Of a stretch of 64,000 bases of DNA, positions 26,709-35,505 are shown piece by piece. The notes beneath the pieces were generated by a model. That model was not told the DNA's origin and made no database searches. It saw nothing but the letters and a program-made list of their open reading frames with translations. Origin of the DNA: Aquihabitans sp. G128 (GTDB lineage: Bacteria > Actinomycetota > Acidimicrobiia > Acidimicrobiales > Iamiaceae); the NCBI RefSeq assembly GCF_019048865.1, contig NZ_CP077604.1:3162001-3226000 (forward strand), in the 5' to 3' direction. The position numbers and the translations under genes were made by a program. Each line of letters starts with the position of its first letter. Position 1 is the stretch's first letter.

Positions 26709-28370
26709 CTACTGGGTGGTGGTGGTCGTCACCGGGGCCACGGTCGATGTGGTGGCCGGCGGGCTGGAGGTCGTGGTGGTCACCGGTGGCCGCGTGGTCG
26801 TGGTGGTGGGCGGCAGCGTCGTGGTGGTGGTGGGCGCCAGCGTGGTGGTGGTCTCGGCGGTGGTCGTGGTGGCGCGCGGGATGGCGACCACCAGGACGAT
26901 CGAGGCGTCCACCGGCTGGGTGCCGGGCCCGGGCTCGGAGCGGATGACGGTGCCGGCGCTGAGGTCGGACTCCTCCTCCCGCCGGGTGATCTTGGCGTCG
27001 GCGAAGCCCAGCTCCACCAGCTGCGACCGCGCTGCGGCCTCGGTGAAGCCGTTGAGGTCGGGGATGTCGGCCGTGGCTGCGCCCCCGCTGACGGTCAGCT
27101 TGACGGTGCCGCCCTCGTCGACCGAGCCGCCGGACTCCGGGTCCTGGGCGATCACCTCGTCCTTCGGCTTGTCGGATGCGGCGACCTCGAACTCCGCGGT
27201 GAGGCCGAGGTTGTCGAGCTTCTGGCTGGCCTCGTTGCGGGTCAGGCCGACGTAGTTCTCGACCGTGACCTGCTTGGTCTCGGAGTCGAACACGCCGAGC
27301 TGCTTGCCGAAGGCGAACAGCAGGCCGCCGAGCACCACGAGCAGCAGCAGGATGGCAGCGAAGAACCACCCGGTCCGCTTGCGCGGCGGCGGCTCCTCGT
27401 AGCGGGCCGCCTCGGTGGCGCCGGTGGCGGGGCCGGCCGGCACCACCACGCCCGCAGCCCGGGGGACGGCCGCGGTGGCGGCGGTGGGCGGGCCGGGCGG
27501 AGGTGCGGCGAGCGCAGCAGCGGCCTGCACGGGACGGCCCTCGCGGAAGCGCAGGAGGTCGGCCCGGAGCTCGGCGGCGTCCTGGTACCGGTCGTCGGCT
27601 TGCTTGGCCAGGGCCTTGAGGGTGATGGCCTCGTAGGCCTCGGGCACGCCGGGCACCTGCTCGCGCAGCGACGGGACCGGCTCCTGGACGTGCTTGTAGG
27701 CGATGGCCACGGGGCTGTCGGCGGAGAAGGGCGGCTTGCCCGCCGACATCTCGTAGAGCACCACGCCCAGCGAGTACAGGTCCGACCGGGGGTCGACCGG
27801 CTTGCCCTGGGCCTGCTCGGGCGAGAAGTAGGTGGCGGTGCCCATGACCGAACCGGTCTGGGTGAGGTTCTCCTCGGAGCTCTGGGTCATGGCCCGGGCG
27901 ATGCCGAAGTCGGCCACCTTGACCTCGCCGTTGCTGGTGATGAGCACGTTGCCGGGCTTGACGTCGCGGTGCACCACGCCCTTGCGGTGGGCGAAGCCGA
28001 GGGCGCCGGCGACGTCGGCGGCGATGCCGGCAGCCCGCTTGGCCTCGATGGGGCCGTCGCTGCGGAGGATGTCCGACACCGACCGGCCGTCGATGTACTC
28101 CATGACGATGTAGTAGGTGCCGCGCTCCTTGCCCCAGTCGTAGACGCCCACGATGTTGGGGTGGTTCAGGTTGGCGGCGCTCTGGGCCTCGCGGCGGAAC
28201 CGGGCCACGAACGAGGGATCGGTGGCGAACTCCGGGAAGAGGATCTTGATGGCCACCGGCCGGTCGAGCAGCCGGTCGCGCGCCAGGAAGACCTCGGCCA
28301 TCCCGCCACGTCCCACCCGACGCTGCAACTCGTAGCGGCCGTTGAGCACGACCTGTTCACGGTTCGACAT
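26709..28370 (-). CDS. pknB: PASTA-domain Ser/Thr protein kinase PknB
   Basis: A transmembrane sensor kinase, 553 aa, that phosphorylates division and wall-synthesis proteins. Kinase domain 13-275: GRGGMAEVF P-loop, VAIKI Lys 42, VVHRDVKPGN catalytic loop, VADFGIAR and the activation segment TGSVMGTATYFSPEQ. A Pro/Ala juxtamembrane region and one span (about 338-360) follow. Outside are two PASTA repeats (VENYVGLTRNEASQKL and IPDLNGFTEAAARSQL) where Mycobacterium PknB has four. The C-terminus is about 50 residues of Thr blocks. No pknA gene accompanies it. It has its own promoter and is followed by trpG on the other strand. Confidence 0.93.
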   Translation of the reverse strand: MSNREQVVLNGRYELQRRVGRGGMAEVFLARDRLLDRPVAIKILFPEFATDPSFVARFRREAQSAANLNHPNIVGVYDWGKERGTYYIVMEYIDGRSVSDILRSDGPIEAKRAAGIAADVAGALGFAHRKGVVHRDVKPGNVLITSNGEVKVADFGIARAMTQSSEENLTQTGSVMGTATYFSPEQAQGKPVDPRSDLYSLGVVLYEMSAGKPPFSADSPVAIAYKHVQEPVPSLREQVPGVPEAYEAITLKALAKQADDRYQDAAELRADLLRFREGRPVQAAAALAAPPPGPPTAATAAVPRAAGVVVPAGPATGATEAARYEEPPPRKRTGWFFAAILLLLVVLGGLLFAFGKQLGVFDSETKQVTVENYVGLTRNEASQKLDNLGLTAEFEVAASDKPKDEVIAQDPESGGSVDEGGTVKLTVSGGAATADIPDLNGFTEAAARSQLVELGFADAKITRREEESDLSAGTVIRSEPGPGTQPVDASIVLVVAIPRATTTTAETTTTLAPTTTTTLPPTTTTTRPPVTTTTSSPPATTSTVAPVTTTTTQ

Positions 28371-28379
28371 CGCCGCGCC

Positions 28380-28385
28380 AGCCTA
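28380..28385 (-). promoter_or_regulatory. -10 box of a near-leaderless promoter (pknB)
   Basis: On the minus strand TAGGCT is followed by 9 bases and then ATG 28370, so pknB can be transcribed separately from pbpA. Confidence 0.5.
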
Positions 28386-28450
28386 AGAGGTGGCCGGGCG
28401 GCGAACGGGCGACACGGCGGTGATCGGGGCGGGGGCGGGGGTGCGGGCCA

Positions 28451-29980
28451 TCAGTTGCCGCCCGCCGGGACGGTGGTGGTGCTGGCGGTCGTGGTGGTGG
28501 TGGCCGCCGGCGGGGCGGGCAGCGGCTTCATGGCCGCCTCGATCACGGCGCGGGCGATGGGCGCCGCCACCCGGCCACCGGTCTGCTCGCTGTTGCCGGG
28601 CTGGCCGTCGACCAGGACCGCGACCGCCACGGTGGGCTTCTGGCCGGCGGGCCCGGCCCAGGCGATGACCCAGGCGTGGGACTGCAGCGGCGAGCTGGGG
28701 CCGAACTGGGCGGTGCCGGTCTTGGCCCCGACGTCGAGGCCGTCGATCTGGAGCCGGGTCGCGGTGCCGGTGGCGACCACCTGGCGCATGGCCTGGCGCA
28801 TGATGTCCGCGGTCTGCGGGCTGACGGCCCGCTTCCACTGGGTGGGGTCGTCCTTGCTGATGAGCTCGTTGTCGCCGTCGCGGATCTCGTCGACCACGTG
28901 GGGCTCGAGGACCACGCCGTCGTTGGCGATGCCGGCAGCCACCAGCGCCATCTGCAGCGGAGAAGCGGCCACCTGTCCCTGGCCGATGCCCGCCTGGGCC
29001 AGGACCGGCTGGTTCTGCTTCCAGTCGACGACCGGGAACGTCGACCTGGCGGCGGCCAGGTCGAACGGCGGCGTCTGGTTGAAGCCGAAGGCCTCGGCGC
29101 CCTTGACCATCGTGGGCCCGCCGAGGTCGAGGCCCATCTGGCCGAAGGAGCTGTTGCACGAGACGGCCAGGATCTGGAAGAGGGTGCCGCCGCAGGACTC
29201 GCCGTCGAAGTTGCTCAGGTTGCGGCTGGTCTGCGGGACGTCGAGCGAGGTGAGCACGGGGTAGCTCGGCTCGTTGACGGTGACCTTGCCGGACTCGACG
29301 CCGGTGGCGCCGGTGACGACCTTGAAGGTGGACCCGGGGGCGTAGATCTCGCGGTAGGCCTTGGCCAGCAGCGGCTTGCCCGGCGCCGCCTCGTAGAACG
29401 CCTTGGCCTGCGAGGCCTGGTCGTAGTCGTGGACCGAGAGCTTGTTGGGGTCGAAGCTGGGCCAGCTCCAGAGGGCGAGCACCCCGCCGGTCTGCGGGTC
29501 GAGCACCACCACCGAGCCCTTCTGGTCGCCCAGGGCGGCCTTGGCGGCGGCCTGCACGTCGGAGCGCACGGTGAGCTTGATGTTGCCGGTGTTGTCCTTG
29601 GACGTGAAGAGGTCGCCGATGGAGCGCACCTGCTGCTTGGCGGTGCGGCCGGAGAGCTCGTCGTTGAAGGCGCCCTCGATGCCGGTGGCGCCGAAGGAGT
29701 AGTTGAAGTAGCCGCTGATGGCCGCGTAGAGCTCGCCCTCGGGGAACTCCCGCTGGAACTTCTGGCGGTCGTTGCTGGGCACCGAGCGCGACACGATCAC
29801 CCCGTCGGCCGTGCTCACCGTGCCGCGCGGGCGGCTGAAGGCCACGTCGACCGGGCGGCTGTTGCCGGGCTTGGTGTTGAGGTCCTCGGCGCGGAAGACC
29901 TGGATGTAGTTCAGCTGCACGAAGAGCACGCAGAACAGGCCCATGAGGAACACGCCGAGCCGGCGGATGGAGCGGTCCAT
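28451..29980 (-). CDS. pbpA: Penicillin-binding protein PbpA (class B transpeptidase)
   Basis: A peptidoglycan cross-linking DD-transpeptidase, 509 aa, anchored by one N-terminal span (RRLGVFLMGLFCVLFVQLNY). The active-site triad of motifs is intact: SxxK in APGSTFKVVTG, SxN in VSCNSSFG, and KTG in VGAKTGTAQFG. The domain before it starts RPVDVAFSRPRGTVSTADG, as in actinobacterial PbpA. The C-terminus ends with a Thr-rich tail (TTTTTASTTTVP). Its ATG overlaps the rodA stop by one base (TGATG), so SEDS polymerase and transpeptidase are coupled, as expected for a RodA-PbpA synthase pair. Confidence 0.92.
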   Translation of the reverse strand: MDRSIRRLGVFLMGLFCVLFVQLNYIQVFRAEDLNTKPGNSRPVDVAFSRPRGTVSTADGVIVSRSVPSNDRQKFQREFPEGELYAAISGYFNYSFGATGIEGAFNDELSGRTAKQQVRSIGDLFTSKDNTGNIKLTVRSDVQAAAKAALGDQKGSVVVLDPQTGGVLALWSWPSFDPNKLSVHDYDQASQAKAFYEAAPGKPLLAKAYREIYAPGSTFKVVTGATGVESGKVTVNEPSYPVLTSLDVPQTSRNLSNFDGESCGGTLFQILAVSCNSSFGQMGLDLGGPTMVKGAEAFGFNQTPPFDLAAARSTFPVVDWKQNQPVLAQAGIGQGQVAASPLQMALVAAGIANDGVVLEPHVVDEIRDGDNELISKDDPTQWKRAVSPQTADIMRQAMRQVVATGTATRLQIDGLDVGAKTGTAQFGPSSPLQSHAWVIAWAGPAGQKPTVAVAVLVDGQPGNSEQTGGRVAAPIARAVIEAAMKPLPAPPAATTTTTASTTTVPAGGN

Positions 29981-31332
29981 CAGGCCGCCGCCCCGGCGGT
30001 GGCCTTGGTGCTCCGCTTGGCGGTGGTCTCCGCGGAGATGCGCAGCAGCAGCGCGAGCAGGACGTAGTTGGCCACCGTGGCCGAGCCGCCGTAGGAGATG
30101 AACGGCAGGACGACGCCGGTGAGCGGCAGCACGCGGATGACGCCGGCGATGATGACGAAGCTCTGCAGGCCCATGAGGGCGGTGAGGCCGGCGGCGAGCA
30201 GCTTGTCGAAGGCGTGCTCGGCCTGGGTGGCCACCCGCAGGCCCGAGCCCACGAAGATCAGGTACGCCATGAGCAGGCCGGTGGCACCGAGCAGGCCCAG
30301 CTCCTCGCCGATGGCGGCGAAGATGAAGTCGTTCTCCACCACCGGGATGCGGTCGGGCCGGCCGAGGCCGATGCCGGTGCCGGCCACGCCGCCCCACGCC
30401 AGGGCGTACCAGGCCTGCACCACCTGGTTGCCGCGACCGAGCGGGTCGGCCCACGGGTTGAGCCAGTTGGTGACCCGGTCCTGCACGTGGCCGAACTGGG
30501 TCCACGCGCCGTAGGCCGCCACGCCGAACAGGGCGGTGCCGCCCACGGGGTAGCCCACCCGCCCGGTGGCCACCCAGAGCATGGCCATGAACAGGCCGAA
30601 GAGCAGCAGCGACGATCCGAGGTCGGTCTCGGCGGTCATGACCAGCACCGCCACGCCCCAGGCCAGCAGGACCGGGCCGAGGTGCTTGAGGTCCGGGAGC
30701 ACCGGCCGGAACTTGGGCCAGGTGGCCATGCTCAGCAGCTCGCGCTTCTCCACCAGGTACGAGGCGAAGAACAGGGCGAGGGCGATCTTGGCGAACTCGC
30801 CGGGCTGGAAGCTGATGGGCCCGAGGTGGGCCCAGATGCGGGCGCCGTTGATGGACAGGCCGAGGCCGGGCACCAGCGGCAGCACCAGGAGGCCGAGGCC
30901 GCCGAGCAGGAACGTGTAGCGGTAGCGCTCGAGGTCCCGGGTCCGCCGGACCACGGCCAGGGTGACCACGAAGGCGATGATGCCGACGCCGGTCCACGTG
31001 GCCTGGTTGGGGGCCAGCGACGGCTTGAGCCGGGCGATGAAGACGTAGCCGATGCCGTTGAGCAGCGCGGCGACGGGCAGGAGGATGCCGTCGGCCATGG
31101 GCGCCAAGCGGCGGACCGCCAGGTGCGCGGTGAGGAAGAGCACGGCGATGACGGCCAGGAACGGCCCGATGTTGGCCGGGACCGAGGCCGTCTTGCCCAG
31201 GCCCGCCAAGGTGTAGAGCGCCCCGGTGATGGCCACGGCCATCACGATCAGCCCGAGCTCTGCCCGGCGCCGGGACTGGCCCAGCACCGACGGGCCCGCG
31301 GAGGGGCGGCGCACCGCGCCGACGGCGGTCAC
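29980..31332 (-). CDS. rodA: SEDS-family peptidoglycan glycosyltransferase RodA/FtsW
   Basis: A 450-aa polytopic protein, about 12 spans, that polymerises lipid II into glycan strands with PbpA. SEDS landmarks: NGARIWAHLGPISFQPGEFAKIALALFFASYL, the catalytic-loop region with VVENDFIFAAIGEELGLLGA, and LPFISYGGSA near the end. The start is GTG 31330-31332, overlapping the pstP stop (GTGA). It belongs to the run fhaB-pstP-rodA-pbpA with four overlapping junctions. In this locus of other actinobacteria RodA serves elongation or septal growth under PknB control. Confidence 0.92.
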   Translation of the reverse strand: MTAVGAVRRPSAGPSVLGQSRRRAELGLIVMAVAITGALYTLAGLGKTASVPANIGPFLAVIAVLFLTAHLAVRRLAPMADGILLPVAALLNGIGYVFIARLKPSLAPNQATWTGVGIIAFVVTLAVVRRTRDLERYRYTFLLGGLGLLVLPLVPGLGLSINGARIWAHLGPISFQPGEFAKIALALFFASYLVEKRELLSMATWPKFRPVLPDLKHLGPVLLAWGVAVLVMTAETDLGSSLLLFGLFMAMLWVATGRVGYPVGGTALFGVAAYGAWTQFGHVQDRVTNWLNPWADPLGRGNQVVQAWYALAWGGVAGTGIGLGRPDRIPVVENDFIFAAIGEELGLLGATGLLMAYLIFVGSGLRVATQAEHAFDKLLAAGLTALMGLQSFVIIAGVIRVLPLTGVVLPFISYGGSATVANYVLLALLLRISAETTAKRSTKATAGAAA

Positions 31333-32696
31333 GGCCCGGCGGTGGTGGTGGAGGTCGTGGTGGGGGCGGTGGTGGTGGAGCCGCCCGGTGGTGCGGTGGT
31401 GGTGGTGACCACGGTGGTGGTCGTGGTGGTCTCCTGCTGGGAGGCGACGTCGGCCAGGCTCAGCAGGTACCGGTCGGCGTCGGCCTTGGAGCCGAACTCC
31501 TTGCCCTTCTCGATGCCGGGTCGCAGGGCCGGCTCGACGTCGTCCCGAGTGAGCTTGGTGGTGCGCAGCAGCGTCGGGTCGAACACCAGGACGCCGCCGG
31601 GCTTGCCCCGGTACAGCGCCACCTGGTCGCCCTTGAACGTGACGTAGTAGCTGTGCTCCGACGAGTACCAGACAGCCCCGAAGCCGGCGGCGAGCAGGGC
31701 GAGCACCAGCACCACGAAGGCCACCACCCGCCAGGTGAAGCGGCGGGACCGGGCGGAGTCGAGGTTGGCGAAGAGGTCGTCGGACTCCGAGCCGAAGTCG
31801 TCGTGGGCCTCCGGCAGCGAGCTGCGGCGGTCGGCGAAGGCGGGCGGGGCATCGGCGGCGGAGACCGGCTCGGCCGGGCTCGTGGCAGCGGCCGCGGCCG
31901 GAGCGACCGGGGTGGCCAGGATCTGGGTGGGGTCGTCGACCAGCGCCGCCGACGCCGCAGCGGCCCGGCCCCCGTCGTCGACCACGTCGACCACCACGAC
32001 GGTGATGTTGTCGCGCCCGCCGCCCTCGTTGGCCAGCCGCACCAGCTCGTCGGCGGCCTCGGTGGGGTCGACCAGGCGGCGCAGGACCGAGGCCATCTGG
32101 TCCTCGCTGACCTCGTTGAACAGGCCGTCGCTGCACAGCAGGAACCGGTCGCCGGTGAACGGCAGCACGGTGGCGCCGTCGACCTCGACGTCGAGGTCGA
32201 TGCCCAGGGCGCGGGTGAGGATGTTGCGCTGCGGGTGCACCGCGGCCTCGGCCGGGGTGAGCTGGCCGTCGCGCACCAGGTCCTCGACCAGCGAGTGGTC
32301 GGCGCTGAGCTGGATCAGCCGGTCGTCGCGCAGGAGGTAGACGCGGGAGTCGCCCACGTTGACCCAGGCGACCTCCTGGCCCTCCGGCCCGTCGACCACC
32401 TGGACCGCCACCAGGGTGGTGCCCATCCCGTGCAGGTCGCGGTCGCTGCCGGCCTTCTCGAAGATGGTGCGGTTGGCGAGGCGGACCGCCGCCTTGAGCG
32501 ACTCGAGCGTCGGCTCGGTGGCGTGCTCCTCGGTGATCTGCACGGCCATGGCCGACGCGACCTCGCCGCCCTGGTGGCCGCCCATGCCGTCGGCGACGCC
32601 GAAGAGCGACGTGCTCGTGACCACGAGCTGCGAGTCCTGGTTGTTGGACCGGACCTGGCCGACGTCGGTGGCGCTACCGGCGCGAAGGGTTGTCAC
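31329..32696 (-). CDS. pstP: PP2C-family Ser/Thr phosphatase PstP
   Basis: A membrane-anchored metal-dependent phosphatase, 455 aa, that reverses PknB phosphorylation. PP2C domain residues 1-235: VRSNNQDS, FGVADGMGGHQGGEVAS (metal-binding Asp), VGDSRVYLLR, LLCSDGLFNEV and GGRDNITVVVV. An Ala/Pro linker and one span (WRVVAFVVLVLALLAAGFGA, about 322-345) follow, then an external domain of about 70 residues (YYVTFKGDQVALYRGKPGG) and a Thr-rich tail. The start is GTG 32694-32696, overlapping the fhaB stop. Co-expression with FhaB and RodA fits a phospho-signalling wall module. Confidence 0.93.
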   Translation of the reverse strand: MTTLRAGSATDVGQVRSNNQDSQLVVTSTSLFGVADGMGGHQGGEVASAMAVQITEEHATEPTLESLKAAVRLANRTIFEKAGSDRDLHGMGTTLVAVQVVDGPEGQEVAWVNVGDSRVYLLRDDRLIQLSADHSLVEDLVRDGQLTPAEAAVHPQRNILTRALGIDLDVEVDGATVLPFTGDRFLLCSDGLFNEVSEDQMASVLRRLVDPTEAADELVRLANEGGGRDNITVVVVDVVDDGGRAAAASAALVDDPTQILATPVAPAAAAATSPAEPVSAADAPPAFADRRSSLPEAHDDFGSESDDLFANLDSARSRRFTWRVVAFVVLVLALLAAGFGAVWYSSEHSYYVTFKGDQVALYRGKPGGVLVFDPTLLRTTKLTRDDVEPALRPGIEKGKEFGSKADADRYLLSLADVASQQETTTTTTVVTTTTAPPGGSTTTAPTTTSTTTAGP

Positions 32697-33148
32697 ACGA
32701 GCTCCATCACGGTGTTGCCGACCTGCAATCGGTCGCCACGGCGCATGACCTGGGGGCCCTGCACCTTCTTGCGGTTGAGGAAGGTGCCGTTGGTGGACCC
32801 GAGGTCCTCCACGAACAGCTGGCCGTCACGGGAGAAGACCCGGGCGTGCAGCTGCGAGGCGTAGGTGTCGTCGATGGTGACCTGGCAGCCGGCGGCCCGG
32901 CCCACCGTCAGCTCGTCGGCCAGTGGGTAGCGGCGGCCCTTGAGCGCCGGCGGCTCGACGATGGCGAGCTGCACCGCCGCAGCCTTCTTGTCGACCCGAC
33001 GGGCCTCCTTCTGGGCGCGGCGCGGGGACGACTCGATCACCTTGGGGCCCCGGATCTCGGTCCACACCGCCCGCAGCACCCGCAGGAAGAACAGGTACAG
33101 GAGGCCAAGCAGACAGAGCTTGAGGATCGTGAGCAGCTGCTCGTCCAT
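32693..33148 (-). CDS. fhaB: FHA-domain protein FhaB
   Basis: 151 aa. An N-terminal hydrophobic helix (LLTILKLCLLGLLYLFFLRVLRAVW) anchors it, followed by a basic linker. The FHA domain (about 78-150) reads LTVGRAAGCQVTIDDTYASQLHARVF, then VEDLGSTNGTFLN. The phosphothreonine-binding R, S/N and the STNGT core are present. FhaB (FipA) links PknB/PknA phosphosignals to the divisome. It is first in an operon with pstP, rodA and pbpA, and has its own -10 box 9 bases before the ATG. Confidence 0.92.
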   Translation of the reverse strand: MDEQLLTILKLCLLGLLYLFFLRVLRAVWTEIRGPKVIESSPRRAQKEARRVDKKAAAVQLAIVEPPALKGRRYPLADELTVGRAAGCQVTIDDTYASQLHARVFSRDGQLFVEDLGSTNGTFLNRKKVQGPQVMRRGDRLQVGNTVMELV

Positions 33149-33157
33149 GTCGGAGGG

Positions 33158-33163
33158 ACTCTA
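33158..33163 (-). promoter_or_regulatory. -10 box of a near-leaderless promoter (fhaB operon)
   Basis: On the minus strand TAGAGT is followed by 9 bases and then ATG 33148. The same hexamer precedes crgA. Confidence 0.5.
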
Positions 33164-33234
33164 CCGGCCGGGCTCGGACCCCTTCGGCCGCGGCCCGCTG
33201 CACCGCGGTCCACCGGCCGCGCCACGGCGAGCGA

Positions 33235-33894
33235 TCAGGAGGCCTCGAACGTGACGATGGTGTTGCCGAAGGCGATCTCGTCGCCCTCCACCAGGTCGTG
33301 CGAGCTGACCCGCACGCCGTTCACCCGCGTGCCGTTGGTGGAGCCCAGGTCGACCAGGATCCAGCCGTTGCCCCGAGGCCGGACCTCGGCGTGGTTGCGG
33401 CTCACGTTGGGATCGGCCAGCTGCACCGTGCTCTCGGGCTTGCGGCCGAAGGTGACCACCTGCTCGCCCAGGCCCAGCCGCTCGCCGGTGGGCAGCAGGA
33501 GCGAGCCCGCCCCCACGCCGCCGGTGCCCTCGCGCATGCGCCCGGTGATCTGGAAGGCACCGGTGTGCTGGCGCTCGGACACCTCGAGGTGCACCGAGAC
33601 CGGGCCCATGAAGACGTAGCCCTCGTCCCGCGCGTGCTCGCGAGCGGCCTCGGCCAGCTCGCGCTCCAGGCCGCCCGAGACCTCGGCGAAGCGCTCGTGG
33701 TCGGCCTCGCTGAGCTCGATGACGTACTGGTTGGGAACGACGGTGCGCCCACGCACGTCGACCGAGCGGTTGTCGTCCATCTCCCGCACCAGGCGGCGCC
33801 CCAGCTCGACCGGCCGGAGCCCGGAACGGAAGACCCGGGCGAAGGTGCCCTCGACCATCCGCTCGAGCCGCCGTTCGAAACCCTTCAGTGCCAC
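33235..33894 (-). CDS. fhaA: FHA-domain protein FhaA (DUF3662 plus FHA)
   Basis: 219 aa, cytoplasmic. The N-terminal DUF3662 domain (about 1-120) is clear: LKGFERRLERMVEGTFARVFRSGLRPVELGRRL, VVPNQYVIELS. The C-terminal FHA domain (about 145-219) has VTFGRKPESTVQLADPNVSRNHAEVRP and VDLGSTNGTRVNG. In Mycobacterium FhaA binds phosphorylated MviN and restrains peptidoglycan synthesis. Here the variable linker between the domains is very short, against hundreds of residues in mycobacteria. The start is GTG 33892, with TAACCT 7 bases upstream. It is the outermost gene of the cluster. Confidence 0.92.
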   Translation of the reverse strand: MALKGFERRLERMVEGTFARVFRSGLRPVELGRRLVREMDDNRSVDVRGRTVVPNQYVIELSEADHERFAEVSGGLERELAEAAREHARDEGYVFMGPVSVHLEVSERQHTGAFQITGRMREGTGGVGAGSLLLPTGERLGLGEQVVTFGRKPESTVQLADPNVSRNHAEVRPRGNGWILVDLGSTNGTRVNGVRVSSHDLVEGDEIAFGNTIVTFEAS

Positions 33895-33901
33895 GGCGGG
33901 G

Positions 33902-33907
33902 AGGTTA
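33902..33907 (-). promoter_or_regulatory. -10 box of a leaderless promoter (fhaA)
   Basis: On the minus strand TAACCT is followed by 7 bases and then GTG 33894. Confidence 0.5.
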
Positions 33908-33935
33908 CCGGTGGGAGCTGGCAGGGCGGGTGCGC

Positions 33936-33941
33936 TACATT
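33936..33941 (+). promoter_or_regulatory. Putative -10 box of tRNA-Leu
   Basis: TACATT lies 14 bases before the mature 5' end at 33956. Confidence 0.4.
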
Positions 33942-33955
33942 CATCCAGCCCACTC

Positions 33956-34043
33956 GCGCGAGTGGCGGAATTGGCAGACGCGCTGGATTCAGGTTCCAGT
34001 GTCCTAACGGACGTGGGGGTTCAAGTCCCCCCCTCGCGCACCA
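33956..34043 (+). tRNA. tRNA-Leu (anticodon CAG), CCA encoded
   Basis: The acceptor stem GCGCGAG pairs with CTCGCGC (34033-34039), followed by discriminator A and an encoded CCA (34041-34043). The anticodon stem CTGGA/TCCAG encloses loop TTCAGGT with anticodon CAG at 33990-33992, reading CTG, the dominant Leu codon in this genome. A long variable arm (TGTCC...GGACG) and the T arm GGGGG-TTCAAGT-CCCCC identify a class II tRNA. It directly follows the division cluster on the other strand. Confidence 0.96.
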
Positions 34044-34055
34044 GCGTTACGGCTC

Positions 34056-34077
34056 GGCCCGCTCCCCGGAGCGGGCC
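34056..34077 (+). terminator. tRNA-Leu terminator
   Basis: A 9-bp stem GGCCCGCTC / GAGCGGGCC with a four-base loop, followed by a T-rich TTCGTCGTT. Confidence 0.7.
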
Positions 34078-34129
34078 TTCGTCGTTCTCGGACCCGTCAC
34101 GGTCGTGCCCCGATCGGCTTCTCGCCTAC

Positions 34130-35505
34130 ATGGCGAAGCGCAGGGTCACCCGTCGAGATGTCCTGCGACTGGGTCTTGGGGCGGCAGCGCTTCCCGCCGC
34201 CGCCCGCCTGCAGGGATGCAGCTCCCACGCACTGACGTGGCGGTACGGATCGGGCGAGGACCTGGTCGTCGGCCGGGGTGGCTGGTGCTGGTTCCAATCG
34301 CCGCGGGCAGCCATCGCCGCCGACGGGCGGCTCTACGTCGGGTCGTCGGTCGGGACCTCCCCCGCTACCTCGTCCGGCGCCGCCCAGGTCAGCGAGATCG
34401 ACCTCGACCACCTGCGGGTCGCATCGCATCGAACGTTGGGTCGGGCCAGCGTCGACGACCACACCGCTCCGAGCGTGCTGGCGGTTGACGACGGGGTCCA
34501 AGTCGGTTGGACGCCGCACAACGGCACCGACTGGGTGGAGCTCGGTACGTATCGGGGCCCGCTGCACCGGGTCGTGGACCCCGACTCGCTCGTCGACCCG
34601 GGCGTGGGGACCAGCTATGTGTCGGCCCACGTCGTGGCCGGGCGACGGTGGGTGCTCTACCGGGGCAAGGACCTGTTCATGGAGCTCATGTCGTCGAGCG
34701 ACGGCAGATCCTGGGTCCAGCACGGCGTAACGATCCAGAAGGCCCCGTCGAGCCTGGACCATCGGCCCTACCTGCTAGCTGCTTCCGACGGGCAACGGCT
34801 CCATCTGGTGGTGTCCGACGGGAACCCGTCGGACTTCCCCGGATGCAGCGTCTCCTACGCCACGATCGACCCCGATCTCAACGTGTGCGACGACGCCGGG
34901 CGTCCGGTGGGTCAGGTCGGGACCGCCCCGCCGAACCCGACGCAGCTGACCCGCCTGCGATAGGGGAGCAACCGTGGGTCGCCGGCAACGTCGACGTACA
35001 ACTGGATGACCGATGTCCGCCACCTCGACTCGAGGCCCACTGCGATCCTCGCGGAACGACGTCCGTGGCCGACCGGTTCGACGCGCGTCGGTTCGTTCCA
35101 GCACCGCTACCTCTGGGCCCGCAAGCGTCCCAACGACACATGGACCATCGAGCACCTGGCCTGGGCCGGTAGCGAGCTGTACTCCGGCCAGCCCGACTAC
35201 ACCGGCCTCGCATCGCTCGACCCGAGCGATCCGCGTTTGGTCATCGCCTCGACGAACGTCCACCCCCAGTCCGGGGCCCCGCTTCGCTCGGAGGCCGACG
35301 GAGCGGTGCACTGGGAGCTGTGGGAGGGCTACCGGACCGGCGAGGACCGGTGGAGCTGGAACGCCGTCACCGCCAACAGCAGCGCGACAACCTCCGGCCG
35401 GTGCTGGCGGCGGGGGCCGGGCGTCGCGCCCTGGTGTGGATGCGCGGCCGCTACCCGACCTACCAGTTCTTCGACACGGAGGTCATCGTGAGGCGGCTGG
35501 CCTGA
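34130..35505 (+). pseudogene. Secreted BNR-repeat (BNR_4-like) protein, broken by several frameshifts
   Basis: The first part (34130-34963) is a twin-arginine type export signal, VTRRDVLRLGLGAAALPAAA with a Cys after LQG, then beta-propeller sequence (WFQSPRAAIAADGRLYVG, VDDHTAPSVLAVDDG). A stop falls at 34961-34963. Homologous sequence resumes in frame +1 (IGEQPWVAGNVDV), then back in the first frame (YNWMTDVRHLDSRPTAIL, YTGLASLDPSDPRLVIAS), and after about 35390 in a third arrangement ending LVWMRGRYPTYQFFDTEVIVRRLA at 35505. At least three indels are needed to repair it. Such proteins bind or cut polysaccharides outside the cell. Real decay is more plausible here than at single-indel genes. 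Confidence 0.7.

Noticed and set aside
26716..26880. GTGGTGGT-type repeats that resemble a microsatellite (also at 31330-31430)
   Set aside because: They are the reverse complement of Thr codons in the PknB and PstP tails and are explained by coding.
33956..35505. tRNA-Leu as an active attachment site for an integrative element
   Set aside because: There is no integrase and I found no repeat of the tRNA 3' end downstream in the window.
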